Part shown: positions 33,933-42,823 of the stretch, one piece after another
Position numbering within the stretch: position 1 is the first letter of the stretch
Layout: each line of letters begins with the position of its first letter
Assembly (NCBI RefSeq): GCF_029360585.1
Contig: NZ_JAQZSJ010000008.1
Span: 79,417 to 143,416 of the forward strand
Direction: 5' to 3'
Length of the DNA: 64,000 nt
Source of the DNA: Cohnella caldifontis
GTDB lineage: Bacteria; Bacillota; Bacilli; Paenibacillales; Paenibacillaceae
Notes under the pieces: model-generated
The model's input: only the letters and a program-made list of their open reading frames with translations
What the model was told of the DNA's origin: nothing
The model's database searches: none
Program-made: the position numbers and the translations under genes

Positions 33933-34445
33933 TCATTCCCCCATTCGTTGCGGAACGATCAACCGGTATCCGGGGTAAATCAGATCCGGAGAAAATCCGG
34001 TACGGTTGCGGTTGGCGGACATCAATTCCCTTACCGTTACGTCGCGCTTGCGGGAAATGAGATAAAGGGAGTCCCCGGGTTCGACTTCATAGACGAAAGC
34101 CGGCACGTACAGCAGCTGCGCGACGCGCAGGTTACTCGTGTCCTGATTCGCGTTCAGCGAGGCTAGCCTGGCGGCGGTCGTGGAATAACGCTCCGCGATT
34201 CCCGAGAGCGTATCCCCCGGCGCCACTTGATGGAGAACGACGCTTCGCTGCGACATGCCGGGCGTTCGAATCAGCAACTTCTGGCCGGGAAAGAGAAGGT
34301 TAGGGTCGGCGACGGGCGGAAACAGCGCATTCGCCCGGGCCAGCGCCGCCGAGGAGGTTCCGAACCGGTCTGCGATCGCGTAGAGCGAGTCGCCGGGGAC
34401 GATCGTGTACGCGACATGGGTTCCGGGAGCAACGGGCATGGTCAT
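33933..34445 (-). CDS. Triple LysM protein
   Basis: A 170-residue protein made of three LysM repeats: about 12-60 (YTIVPGDSLYAIADRFGTS), about 70-115 (HQVAPGDTLSGIAERYSTT) and about 120-165 (YEVEPGDSLYLISRKRDVT). LysM binds N-acetylglucosamine-containing glycans. There is no signal peptide or catalytic domain. That architecture is typical of spore-coat or cortex proteins of the SafA type delivered from the mother cell, so a spore role is plausible. Two ATGs lie in series. The second (34439) is better spaced from AGGAG. Confidence 0.85.
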   Translation of the reverse strand: MTMPVAPGTHVAYTIVPGDSLYAIADRFGTSSAALARANALFPPVADPNLLFPGQKLLIRTPGMSQRSVVLHQVAPGDTLSGIAERYSTTAARLASLNANQDTSNLRVAQLLYVPAFVYEVEPGDSLYLISRKRDVTVRELMSANRNRTGFSPDLIYPGYRLIVPQRMGE

Positions 34446-34529
34446 TCGCTCCTGTCATCTGGTTTCCTCTTCAGCTTATGCGGAGGCCCGGACCGGAGTG
34501 AATGCCTATACGATTCCGCATTCCCAAGA

Positions 34530-36596
34530 TCATGAAGGAAGAACCTCGACGCGGGCGGAGAAAAACGTCGCCCCGCCGCCCATGTCCGCCAGCTTCTGCG
34601 AAGTGAGCGCGTTCACCGTCTGCCCGCCCTCGTAGCCGTCTTCCCACCACAATCCTTGCGTGACGAGCACGCCGGGCAGCACGTTTTCCGCCGCGTCGAC
34701 GACGATCCGGATCTCGCCCCGCCCGTTGCGGACCCGTACCCGATCGCCGCTCTCGATGCCCAGGGCGGCAGCATCGTCCCGGTGCATGTGCAGCGTGGGC
34801 CGTTTCTCCAGTTTTTTCAGCTTCTCCTGGTTGCCGAAAGTCGAGTTCAGGAAGCCGTGGTTCGGTCCCGCCACGAGCAAGAACGGCAAATCCTCTTCCC
34901 CGAGGCCGACGGGCGCGTAATCCGGCACCGGGGACAGTCCGGCCAGACGCATCCGTTCCGAATACAGCTCGATTTTGCCCGACGGCGTAGGCACCGTCCC
35001 CTCATCGTACAAGGACAGCCCCTGCAGCCCGGCCTTCATCCAGCCCCGCTCCCGCAGTCTCTCGAACGAGATGCCCGCCAAATACGGGTTGTCGGGGTAA
35101 TCCAGCGCTTCCCGGATCATCTGCTCTTCCGTGATTCCGAAAACCTCCGGCTCGAACCCCATTCGAAGCCCCAATTCCTTGAACAGCGTGAAGTTCGATT
35201 TGCACTCGCCCATCGGCTCCATGACCGGTTCGCCTAATTGGATATATAAGTGCCAGTAGGAAGCATACAAGTCGAGATTCTCGAAATGGCTCGTCGCCGG
35301 GAGCACGAGGTCCGCGTATTTGCACGTGTCGGTCAGGAACAGGTCGTGCACGACGGTGAACAGGTCTTCGCGGAGCAACCCCTTGCGCACGCGGCCCGAG
35401 TCCGGGGCGACGACGGCGGGATTGCTGTTGTACACGAACAGGAGCTTCACAGGCGGTTCCCGCAGATCCAGCAGCGCATTGCCGAGCTGGTTCATGTTCA
35501 CCGTGCGCGTGGATTTGTCCGCCAGGAGATCCGGCCGCTCCAACCGCATTGCGTTAACGGAAGTATAGTACCCGTTGCCCTTGATCGCGCCGCCGCCTCT
35601 CACGCGCCATTGGCCGGTGAGGGCCGGCAAGCAGGCTATCGTGCGCACGGCCATGCCGCCGTTATCGTGATGCTGCAGGCCGTTTCCGATCCGGATGAAC
35701 GCCGGAGAAGCCGTGCCGTACTCCCGCGCGAGACGAATGACCGTATCCGCGGGCACGCCCGCGATTTCCTCCACGCGCTCCGGAGAGTACGCCGCGGCCT
35801 GAGCCGCCAGTTCCTCGTACCCCACGGTATGCTCGGCGATATACGCGGCGTCCGTCAGTCCTTCCCGGATCAACACGTGCATGATGCCAAGCGCGAGCGC
35901 GGCGTCGGTGCCCGGCCGAACGGCGATGAACTCGTCCGCCCAGGCGGACGTCCGGTTGCGGTGCACGTCGATATGGACGATTCTCGCGCCCCGCTTGCGG
36001 GCCTCCGTCGCGTACATGACCTGATGCATGTTGGTGGAGACCATATTGCAGCCCCAGATCAGGATCAGCTTGGCATGCACCGTGTTTTCCGGATCGATGC
36101 CCGTGTTGACGCCCATCGTGTACTTGTACCCGACGTCCCCCGCCACGCTGCAGATCGTCCGTTCCAGCCGCGTCGCCCCCAGGCGGTGGAAGAACCGTCG
36201 GTCCATGCCTTCGGCGTTGATGATCCCCATGTTTCCATAGAAGCTGTACGGTAGGATAGCCTCCGGCCCGTATTCCGCGATCGCCTCGTTCATCCGGCCG
36301 ACGATTTCGCCGTATGCTTCCTCCCAGCTGATCCGCTCGAACGCCGATCGCTCGGCGGAGCCCTTCGGACCGACGCGGCGCAACGGATACATCAACCGTT
36401 CCGGATGATGCACTCGGTCCGGCATGTTGCGCACCTTGTTGCAGATCGAGCCTCTCGTCACCGGGTGGTCCGGGTGTCCGTCCACGGAGACGATCCGTTC
36501 TCCCTCGATTTTCACTTTCAACGCGCAGGTGTCCGGGCAATCCAAAGGACACACCGACCTCGCGAATCTGACTTCCTCCCGCGGCGACTCTGCCAT
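34530..36596 (-). CDS. Molybdopterin-dependent oxidoreductase with one [4Fe-4S] site
   Basis: A 688-residue bis-MGD enzyme of the formate dehydrogenase/DMSO reductase superfamily. The N-terminal cluster motif is CPLDCPDTC with the fourth Cys in GSICNKV. Domains II-III follow (VTRGSICNKVRNM, RISWEEAYGEI, YGNMGIINAEG) with the C-terminal MGD-binding lobe (PFLLVAGPNHGFLN, VRNGRGEIR). No Tat signal is visible, so it is probably cytosolic. The active-site ligand residue cannot be assigned with confidence. It stands alone, with no electron-transfer subunit nearby. ATG 36596 is nine bases after GGGAGAGG. The GTG at 36605 has no spacing. Confidence 0.85.
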   Translation of the reverse strand: MAESPREEVRFARSVCPLDCPDTCALKVKIEGERIVSVDGHPDHPVTRGSICNKVRNMPDRVHHPERLMYPLRRVGPKGSAERSAFERISWEEAYGEIVGRMNEAIAEYGPEAILPYSFYGNMGIINAEGMDRRFFHRLGATRLERTICSVAGDVGYKYTMGVNTGIDPENTVHAKLILIWGCNMVSTNMHQVMYATEARKRGARIVHIDVHRNRTSAWADEFIAVRPGTDAALALGIMHVLIREGLTDAAYIAEHTVGYEELAAQAAAYSPERVEEIAGVPADTVIRLAREYGTASPAFIRIGNGLQHHDNGGMAVRTIACLPALTGQWRVRGGGAIKGNGYYTSVNAMRLERPDLLADKSTRTVNMNQLGNALLDLREPPVKLLFVYNSNPAVVAPDSGRVRKGLLREDLFTVVHDLFLTDTCKYADLVLPATSHFENLDLYASYWHLYIQLGEPVMEPMGECKSNFTLFKELGLRMGFEPEVFGITEEQMIREALDYPDNPYLAGISFERLRERGWMKAGLQGLSLYDEGTVPTPSGKIELYSERMRLAGLSPVPDYAPVGLGEEDLPFLLVAGPNHGFLNSTFGNQEKLKKLEKRPTLHMHRDDAAALGIESGDRVRVRNGRGEIRIVVDAAENVLPGVLVTQGLWWEDGYEGGQTVNALTSQKLADMGGGATFFSARVEVLPS

Positions 36597-36644
36597 TTTC
36601 CGCACCCTCTCCCGCTTTTCCGCCTTCTGACGGGCTTATTCATT

Positions 36645-36667
36645 CGCATATATTTATATGCGCATAT
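36645..36667. promoter_or_regulatory. Overlapping palindromes between the molybdopterin and topB genes
   Basis: CGCATATA-TT-TATATGCG (36645-36662) is a perfect inverted repeat. It overlaps a second perfect palindrome, ATATGCGCATAT (36656-36667). They sit 49-71 bases upstream of the minus-strand start and 107-129 upstream of topB. The AT-rich dyad form resembles operators of winged-helix repressors (ArsR type), which is inference only. Confidence 0.6.
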
Positions 36668-36773
36668 CTTTAACCCTCTTAAAGGTTCCCGCCGTTAATC
36701 CCGGAGGTTATAGTATAATCAAAGTATCACACGTACGGACGATCCGCACCCCCTATCGGAGAGGAATCGGGAT

Positions 36774-39128
36774 TTGAAAACATTGGTCATCGCCGAAAAA
36801 CCGGACATGGGCCGCAACATCGCGGCCGTCATCGAGCCGAAAGCCGTCAATAAACGTTCCTACCTGGAAGGGGAACGGTATATCGTCACGTGGGCGATCG
36901 GGCATTTGATCGGGCTGGCCGAACCGGACCATTACGACGAGAAATACAAAAAATGGCGCCTGCACGATCTGCCCATCATCCCGGACGATTTCCGCCTGCT
37001 CCCCAATCCCCGCACGAAGGATCAGCTCGCCGTCATCAAAGAGCTGGCCGCCCGCTGCGGCGAGCTGGTGAACGCTTGCGACGCCGGGCGCGAAGGGCAG
37101 CATATTTTCTCGCTGATCAAGCGCTATCTCCGCCTGAACCATCCGGTCAAACGCTTGTGGATTTCCGACCTGACGCCGGAGACGATCCGCAAAGGTTTCG
37201 AGCAGCTCAAGGACGACGCGGAGTACGCGAACCTCACGATCGCGGCCCGTTCCCGCAGCGAAGCCGACTGGCTGATCGGCATGAACGGCTCCCGCGCCTT
37301 CACGACGAAACACGGGGAGCTGCTCTCCGTCGGCCGCGTGCAGACGCCGGTGTTGGCGCTGCTCTACGATCGGCAGAAACAGATCGAATCTTTCGATTCG
37401 CAGAAATATTACGAGGTATACGGCGTCTTCGCGCAAGACGCGACCGTCTACCGGGGAATCTGGCAAGGCGACCGCTTGAACGACCCGGAGAAAGCGAAGC
37501 GTATCGCCGACAAGACGAAAGGCGCGCCAGCTAAAGTCGAGTCCTACGAGGTCAAGGATACGAAGGAGTATCCCTGGAAGCTGTACGACCTCACGCTGCT
37601 GCAGCGGGACGCCAACGCCAAGTTCGGCTTCTCGGCCAAGAAAACGCTGGATCTCGCCCAGGCGCTCTACGAGAAGCACAAGGTCATCAGCTACCCGCGG
37701 ACCAACTCCAACTACGTCACGGAGCAGAACATCCCCGAAATGCACCGCGTGCTGGGCACGCTTCGGGGCACCGAGTACGACGAGCTGGCGCAGGGGGCGA
37801 ACCGGAACCTCGTCCATCCCGGCAACCGGAACGTATGCAATCCCGCCAAGGTCGAAGACCACCACGCCATCCTGCCGACGTTCAAAAAGCCCGGATCGTT
37901 AAGCCCGGAGGAGCGGAAGCTGTACGATCTGATCGTGCGGCGCTTTCTGTCCCACTATTATCCGGCTGCCGAGTACAAGGTACATACGGTTCTCACGGAG
38001 GCGGCGGACGAGCGCTTCAAAACGACGATCAAGGAGAAGCTGTCGGACGGCTGGAAGGTCGTGTACGCGGGACAAGCTTCGGAAAACGGGAGCGGCAACG
38101 GGAAAGGGAAACGCGGCGGCAAAAAGGAAAATTCGGACGAAGGAGGAGCGGGGGCGGATCGGGAGGAAGAGGCCGAAGAGACCGAAACGCCGTTCGTCTT
38201 GAACCCGGCTCTGCCGGTCGCCTGTACGGACGCGGAAGTGAAGGAAAAGGAAACGCAGCCTCCCAAGCCGTATACGGAAGGCACGCTGCTGAAGGCGATG
38301 GAGAGCGCGGGCAAGCAGATCGAGGACGAGGAGCTGCGCGACGCGATGAAGGACTCCGGGCTCGGCACTCCGGCGACCCGGGCAGCCACGATCGAGCGCC
38401 TCAAGCAGGTCGGCTATATCGAGATGCAGGGAAAGCGGCTGATGATCTCCCGCAAAGGCCGGACCGCCGTCGAGCTGATCCGCGGCGCCGGCGTGGAGCT
38501 GCTCACTTCCCCGGAAATGACGGGGCAGTGGGAACGCCGGCTGACGGAAATCTCGCGGGGGCAAGCCTCGGCGGACAAATTCATGGAGAACGTGAAGAAG
38601 TTCGCCGCTCTGATCGTGGAGCGGGTGCGCGGCCAACAGCAGGCGTCCCGCGCCGCTTTCGAATCCGACGCGCCGGCTCGCGGCGCGAAAGGCAAAAGCG
38701 CCTCGCGAGCCCGGCGAACGGGTGCGTCGGCGCCGAGCCGGGCAGCGGGCGCCGAGGGAGGGCGGTCCGGCGACGCAGGGGCACGTTCGGCAACGGCGGC
38801 AGTCGCCGGGACAGAGCGCGCCGCGCCGGCCGCAGCTGCCGCGGGCGTGCCGCCCGGCACGGTCGCGCGTTGTCCCCGGCCGGGCTGCCAAGGCCATATT
38901 TTCATGGGCCGCAAAGGCTACGGCTGCAGCGAGTACCGCTCCGGCTGCGGCTTCGTGATCTGGAAGAGCAGCATGGGCAAGGAACTCAGCGACGCCATGG
39001 TCCGCAGCTTGATCGAGAAGGGCAAGACGTCCAAGCTGAAATTCAAAGGCGGGGACGGCGCGGACTTCGAAGGCCGGCTGCTCCTGAAAAACCCGGCGAC
39101 GGGCGAGTTGGCGCTGGAGCGGATTTGA
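36774..39128 (+). CDS. topB: DNA topoisomerase III
   Basis: A 784-residue type IA topoisomerase. The Toprim domain is at the N-terminus (KTLVIAEKPDMGRNIAAVI), with the NACDAGREGQHIF acidic motif. The catalytic tyrosine is Y307 in ISYPRTNSNYVT. A charged low-complexity insert (about 440-475, Gly/Lys then Glu) interrupts the core. A long Ala/Gly/Ser/Arg linker (about 620-695) leads to a C-terminal zinc-ribbon-like tail with CPRPGCQG, YGCS and GCGF cysteines. It relaxes and decatenates DNA. Start: TTG after GAGAGGAA. A TATAAT lies at 36714-36719. Confidence 0.93.
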   Translation: MKTLVIAEKPDMGRNIAAVIEPKAVNKRSYLEGERYIVTWAIGHLIGLAEPDHYDEKYKKWRLHDLPIIPDDFRLLPNPRTKDQLAVIKELAARCGELVNACDAGREGQHIFSLIKRYLRLNHPVKRLWISDLTPETIRKGFEQLKDDAEYANLTIAARSRSEADWLIGMNGSRAFTTKHGELLSVGRVQTPVLALLYDRQKQIESFDSQKYYEVYGVFAQDATVYRGIWQGDRLNDPEKAKRIADKTKGAPAKVESYEVKDTKEYPWKLYDLTLLQRDANAKFGFSAKKTLDLAQALYEKHKVISYPRTNSNYVTEQNIPEMHRVLGTLRGTEYDELAQGANRNLVHPGNRNVCNPAKVEDHHAILPTFKKPGSLSPEERKLYDLIVRRFLSHYYPAAEYKVHTVLTEAADERFKTTIKEKLSDGWKVVYAGQASENGSGNGKGKRGGKKENSDEGGAGADREEEAEETETPFVLNPALPVACTDAEVKEKETQPPKPYTEGTLLKAMESAGKQIEDEELRDAMKDSGLGTPATRAATIERLKQVGYIEMQGKRLMISRKGRTAVELIRGAGVELLTSPEMTGQWERRLTEISRGQASADKFMENVKKFAALIVERVRGQQQASRAAFESDAPARGAKGKSASRARRTGASAPSRAAGAEGGRSGDAGARSATAAVAGTERAAPAAAAAGVPPGTVARCPRPGCQGHIFMGRKGYGCSEYRSGCGFVIWKSSMGKELSDAMVRSLIEKGKTSKLKFKGGDGADFEGRLLLKNPATGELALERI

Positions 39129-39228
39129 GAGGCGGGGATTCGCGAGGGATAAAGAGCCCTTTCCGTTCACATCCTGTAATTGGCTAAGAATAGGATTGCC
39201 GATCCCAGGAGGAAAGGAAAGGTCAGCA

Positions 39229-39621
39229 ATGATCTCGTTCGCGATCACGCTTGGACGTCTGTTGAAAGGGATCGTCAAGGCGTTCCGGGAGAAGGAATTC
39301 CAGGTCCTCTTCCTGCTCGTGGCTTTGATGCTTTTGTCCGGTACGCTGTTTTACGTGAAAGAGGAAGGGCTGTCCGTGCTGGACGCCCTCTATTTTTGCG
39401 TGACGACGTTAAGCACGGTCGGCCACCCGGATTTCGAACCGAAGTCCCCGCTCGGGAAAGCGTTCACGATGATCTACATCGCGGCGGGAACGGGGCTGTT
39501 TTTCGGCCTGCTGTTCGATCTCGCCAAACACATCCTGGGCACGCGGGAACCGAACGTCGTTCGGGAGGATACGGCGAAAACGCCTTCTCCCGACGGGAAA
39601 TCCGCGGGAAGAAGGCGTTGA
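39229..39621 (+). CDS. Small two-helix potassium-channel-like protein with altered filter
   Basis: A 130-residue protein with an Ion_trans_2-type core: two membrane helices (about 24-44 and 72-95) around a pore loop. The loop reads TTLSTVGHPDF (59-69), where K+ channels have T-V-G-Y-G-D. Gly-Tyr-Gly is replaced by Gly-His-Pro, so ion selectivity may differ. There is no RCK/TrkA-N regulatory domain and the C-terminus is short and basic. ATG 39229 has AGGAAAGG upstream. A frame from 39196 also exists. Confidence 0.78.
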   Translation: MISFAITLGRLLKGIVKAFREKEFQVLFLLVALMLLSGTLFYVKEEGLSVLDALYFCVTTLSTVGHPDFEPKSPLGKAFTMIYIAAGTGLFFGLLFDLAKHILGTREPNVVREDTAKTPSPDGKSAGRRR

Positions 39622-39636
39622 ACGAACCTCGAGGAC

Positions 39637-40644
39637 CTACTTTTTCCACAGCAAATAGAGGAAATAAGGGGCGCCGATCAGCGCGGCCATGATGCCGGCG
39701 GGCACGCCGTCGGGGTCCGCGAGGTTACGCCCGATCGTGTCCGCCAGCAGCAGCAGCCAGCCGCCGGTCAGCATCGACGCGGGCAGCGACGCTTGATGGC
39801 GGGGCCCGGTCAAAGCTTTCGCGATATGCGGCGCCATCAGCCCGATGAACGAGATGCCCCCGGCCACGGAAACGGCCGATCCGGCCAGCCCGACCGCGAC
39901 GATGAGCAGCAGGGCCCGCTCCTTCGCGACGGATACGCCCGTTCCGACCGCGACCGCTTCCGAGAAGGCCAGCAGGTTCAGCGCGCGGGCTTTGAACAGG
40001 GTCAGCGGAAGCAGCACCGCCGCCCAAGGGAGCAAAGCCCCGATAAACGTCCAATCCGTCCCCCAGACGTTCCCCGCCAGCCATTTGGCAATAAAGTCGA
40101 CCTTCACCCGATCCGCGGACGAGATGAGGATGACCATCATCCCGGACATCGCCATGGAGAACCCGACCCCCGACAGCACGACGGCCGAAGGCCGTATGCC
40201 GGAACGCCGCTCGTACGCGAACAGGAAAATCAATACCGCAGTCAGCATCGCGCCTCCGAAAGCCGCCAGGGGAAGCAAGTAGGCGAAAGCGCCGGCTTCG
40301 ATCGGAAGGAACAGGTAGAACAAGGCTACGCCGACGCCCGCCCCGGCGTTGATGCCGATCAAGCCGGGATCGGCCAAGTCGTTGCGCATCACGCCCTGCA
40401 GGATCGAGCCGGAGGCGGCAAGGGCCATGCCGGCCAGAAGCGTCACGATCATGCGGGGCAGCCGGACCGAGAACAGGACGAACTCCTCTTTGAACGTGCC
40501 TTGTCCCAACAGAGTCGGAATCAATCGATCGTAAGAGACGGAAGAGGCGCCGAGACCCGCCCCGACGATCAGCGTGATCAGGATGAGCAGCGCCAACAGG
40601 AAGATCAGCGCGCCCGTGCGTTTCGAGAAGATCGGACGGCTCAT
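39637..40644 (-). CDS. Ferric-siderophore ABC permease (FecCD family), second subunit
   Basis: A 335-residue FecCD permease with nine to ten membrane helices. Family blocks are RLPRMIVTLLAGMALAASGSILQGVMRN and the cytoplasmic ATPase-coupling loop near GLAGSAVSVAGGISFIGLMAPH. It pairs with the next upstream permease to form the import channel for a ferric-siderophore complex. Its closest functional analogues are the Bacillus YfhA/YfiZ or FeuC/FeuB pairs. It overlaps the upstream permease by four bases and is the last gene of the operon. The siderophore is unknown. Confidence 0.92.
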   Translation of the reverse strand: MSRPIFSKRTGALIFLLALLILITLIVGAGLGASSVSYDRLIPTLLGQGTFKEEFVLFSVRLPRMIVTLLAGMALAASGSILQGVMRNDLADPGLIGINAGAGVGVALFYLFLPIEAGAFAYLLPLAAFGGAMLTAVLIFLFAYERRSGIRPSAVVLSGVGFSMAMSGMMVILISSADRVKVDFIAKWLAGNVWGTDWTFIGALLPWAAVLLPLTLFKARALNLLAFSEAVAVGTGVSVAKERALLLIVAVGLAGSAVSVAGGISFIGLMAPHIAKALTGPRHQASLPASMLTGGWLLLLADTIGRNLADPDGVPAGIMAALIGAPYFLYLLWKK

Positions 40645-41651
40645 GGAAGCACCCGTCCTTTCCGCCGGACGATGAGCAGGAAGAACGGCAGCCCGACGAC
40701 GGCGGCGATCGCCATGACCGGCGTTTCATAAGGGGCGTTGACGGTCCGGGCCAGCAAATCGGCCGCCATCATGAAGGATGCGCCCCCGATCGCCGAAATC
40801 GGCAGAATATGGCGGTAATCCGTACCGACGAACGAGCGGGCGACATGGGGAACCATCAGCCCGATGAAGGCCAGATTGCCCGCGAGCGCGACGGACGCTC
40901 CCGACAGCAGGACGATGACGAAGAAGAGGGCCCACCGGATCATGGCGGTTTTTTGCCCCAAGCCTACGGCCGTCTCCTCGTTCAGGCTGAGCACGTTCAG
41001 CGGCCGCGAAAGCAGCATCGCGAAGACGAGGCCCGCGGCGATCAGCGGCAGGACGGCGCGGACTTGGCTCCAGTCCGCGCCGACCAAACCTCCCGATTTC
41101 CACAGGGAGGTTTCCCTGGCGATTTTAAAACGCAAGGCGACCCCGTCGGATACCGCGTACAGGAAGGCGGAGACGGCGGCGCCGGCCAGCACCATGCGGC
41201 CGGGAGAGACGTTTCCCTTTTTCAGGGAAGCCAGCCCGAACGCCAGGAAAGAACCGGCCGCCGCGCCGGCCAGACACGCCAGCATGAAGGCGGAATAACC
41301 CGCCCCCGGAAACAAAGCCATCGCGAGCGTAAGGGCCGCGTTGGCCCCCGCCGTCAATCCGAGCAATCCCGGGTCCGCCAGCGGATTCCTCGTCATTCCT
41401 TGCATGGCGGCTCCCGCGACGGCCAGCGCCGCTCCGATGAGCATCGCTCCCGCGACGCGGGGCAGCCGGATTTCCCGGATCATCTCCAGATTGCCTTCGG
41501 AACTTGACGAGAACAAGGCCAGCCAAATTTCATGGAACGAGGTCTTCGCGGCTCCGAACGCGAGGGCGAGAACGAAAAACGCGGCGCAGACGATGCCGGC
41601 CGCCGCAAACCGCAACGCGAAAACCGACCGGCGCCGATTCGATTCGCTCAT
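40641..41651 (-). CDS. Ferric-siderophore ABC permease (FecCD family), first subunit
   Basis: A 336-residue FecCD permease with an N-terminal basic stretch and nine to ten membrane helices. Signature stretches are RLPRVAGAMLIGAALAVAGAAMQGMTRN and GNLAFIGLMVPHVARSFVG. It is a heterodimer partner of the downstream permease. ATG 41651 overlaps the stop of the binding-protein gene by four bases, so all three are co-translated. It falls under the same Fur-controlled promoter as the binding protein. Confidence 0.92.
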   Translation of the reverse strand: MSESNRRRSVFALRFAAAGIVCAAFFVLALAFGAAKTSFHEIWLALFSSSSEGNLEMIREIRLPRVAGAMLIGAALAVAGAAMQGMTRNPLADPGLLGLTAGANAALTLAMALFPGAGYSAFMLACLAGAAAGSFLAFGLASLKKGNVSPGRMVLAGAAVSAFLYAVSDGVALRFKIARETSLWKSGGLVGADWSQVRAVLPLIAAGLVFAMLLSRPLNVLSLNEETAVGLGQKTAMIRWALFFVIVLLSGASVALAGNLAFIGLMVPHVARSFVGTDYRHILPISAIGGASFMMAADLLARTVNAPYETPVMAIAAVVGLPFFLLIVRRKGRVLP

Positions 41652-42565
41652 GACGCCTTGCCCAGGAATTTGTCGGTCAAGACCTCAAGCTGGTACTCCA
41701 ACGTCAACGGATCATTGAAATAAAACGCTTTGGCGTTGACTTCGAATACCCGGTTGTTTTTGACGGCGGGGATGTTCTTGTACGTTTCCGTCGACATGAA
41801 CGAATTGTCCGCGTCCGGGTTTTTGCAAACGATCAGGTAGTCGCCGGCGTACTCCGGCAATACCTCCGAGGACAAGGCGTAATAACCGTCCTTCTCCACC
41901 ATTTCCTTGACCTTTTCGGGCATTTTCAGCTTCATTTCCTGATACAGGATTTCCGTGCCGCGCGCCCAATGGTCGCCGTACACGTAAAGCTGCTTCTCGA
42001 AGGACTCGACGACCGATACGGTGGCGTCCTCGCCGATTTTGGCGCGGATTTCGTCCCCGGCTTTGCCGGCGCGGCTGCGGAAATCGTCCACCCATGCCCG
42101 GGCTTCTTTCTCTTTGTTCAGGAGCTTGCCGATCTCGATTTGCTGGGTCAAATAATCGACCTTGCCGTACGTGTAAACGACCGTAGGAGCGATCCGCTTG
42201 AGCTTGTCGACGTTCTTGACGTTGTCCAAGCCGATGATCAAATCCGGGTTCAGCTCGATGATTTTCTCGATGTTCTCGTCGCTGACTTCCGCGACGTCCT
42301 TCAGCTTGGACTCGAACTGAGGGTTCATTTTGGACCAGGAGTCGACGCCGACCAGGTTCACGCCGAGCGCCATGACGTTGCCCGCGAACGAAGAGAGCAC
42401 GACGACCCGCTTCGGATCGGCGGGCACTTCCACGGGGCCGTTCTGGCTCTCGTATGTAAAGGTCTCCGACTTCGCGCCGTTCGGTTTCGATCCCGATTTC
42501 CCGTTTCCGCACGCGGTGATGAGCATCAGAAGGGCAACGGTCAGAGGCAGCCAAACTTTTTTCAT
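41648..42565 (-). CDS. Ferric-siderophore-binding lipoprotein
   Basis: A 305-residue substrate-binding protein of the FhuD/YfiY class. The signal peptide ends in a lipobox with lipidated C19 (LITAC). Two lobes (PKRVVVLSSFAGNVMALGVNLVGVD and the C-terminal half) are joined by a long helix, as is typical of class III binding proteins. The frame extends 29 codons upstream through the promoter and Fur box, but ATG 42565 with AAAGGAGAAG upstream is correct. It delivers ferric siderophore to the FecCD pair. Its ATPase is encoded divergently at 42824. Confidence 0.93.
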   Translation of the reverse strand: MKKVWLPLTVALLMLITACGNGKSGSKPNGAKSETFTYESQNGPVEVPADPKRVVVLSSFAGNVMALGVNLVGVDSWSKMNPQFESKLKDVAEVSDENIEKIIELNPDLIIGLDNVKNVDKLKRIAPTVVYTYGKVDYLTQQIEIGKLLNKEKEARAWVDDFRSRAGKAGDEIRAKIGEDATVSVVESFEKQLYVYGDHWARGTEILYQEMKLKMPEKVKEMVEKDGYYALSSEVLPEYAGDYLIVCKNPDADNSFMSTETYKNIPAVKNNRVFEVNAKAFYFNDPLTLEYQLEVLTDKFLGKAS

Positions 42566-42595
42566 CAAATAACTTCTCCTTTTCGAATCGCAATT

Positions 42596-42614
42596 GATAA
42601 TGATTATCAGTATC
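42596..42614 (-). promoter_or_regulatory. Fur box of the siderophore import operon
   Basis: GATAATGATTATCAGTATC matches 18 of 19 positions of the classical Fur consensus. It lies ten bases downstream of the -10 of the minus-strand promoter and upstream of the binding-protein gene. Confidence 0.93.
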
Positions 42615-42623
42615 ACAATCACC

Positions 42624-42652
42624 ATCTTAGAAAAGGGGCCTTCGGTTGTCAA
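42624..42652 (-). promoter_or_regulatory. Promoter of the siderophore-binding protein operon
   Basis: Minus strand: TTGACA (42652-42647), 17-base spacer, TAAGAT (42629-42624). The Fur box covers the likely start of transcription. Confidence 0.85.
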
Positions 42653-42741
42653 CCGTTTTTTCTACCGTTTCCCAATTCCCATATCTCATGCAAAAAAACG
42701 GGGTTGCGTACGAAGTGCCAAACATTCGCAGCGCGCGGAGG

Positions 42742-42770
42742 TTGACATTCGAACCCGAACATTTTATGAT
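42742..42770 (+). promoter_or_regulatory. Promoter of the siderophore ATPase gene
   Basis: TTGACA (42742-42747), 17-base spacer, TATGAT (42765-42770). The Fur box at 42777 begins six bases after the -10. Confidence 0.88.
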
Positions 42771-42776
42771 GCTGTT

Positions 42777-42795
42777 GATAATGATTCTCACTATC
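42777..42795 (+). promoter_or_regulatory. Fur box of the siderophore ATPase and fhuF-like unit
   Basis: GATAATGATTCTCACTATC matches 17 of 19 positions of the Fur consensus, directly downstream of the plus-strand -10. Both divergent units therefore look iron-repressed. Confidence 0.9.
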
Positions 42796-42823
42796 AACAA
42801 TTTGGTCCGAGGAGAGAGCGACT

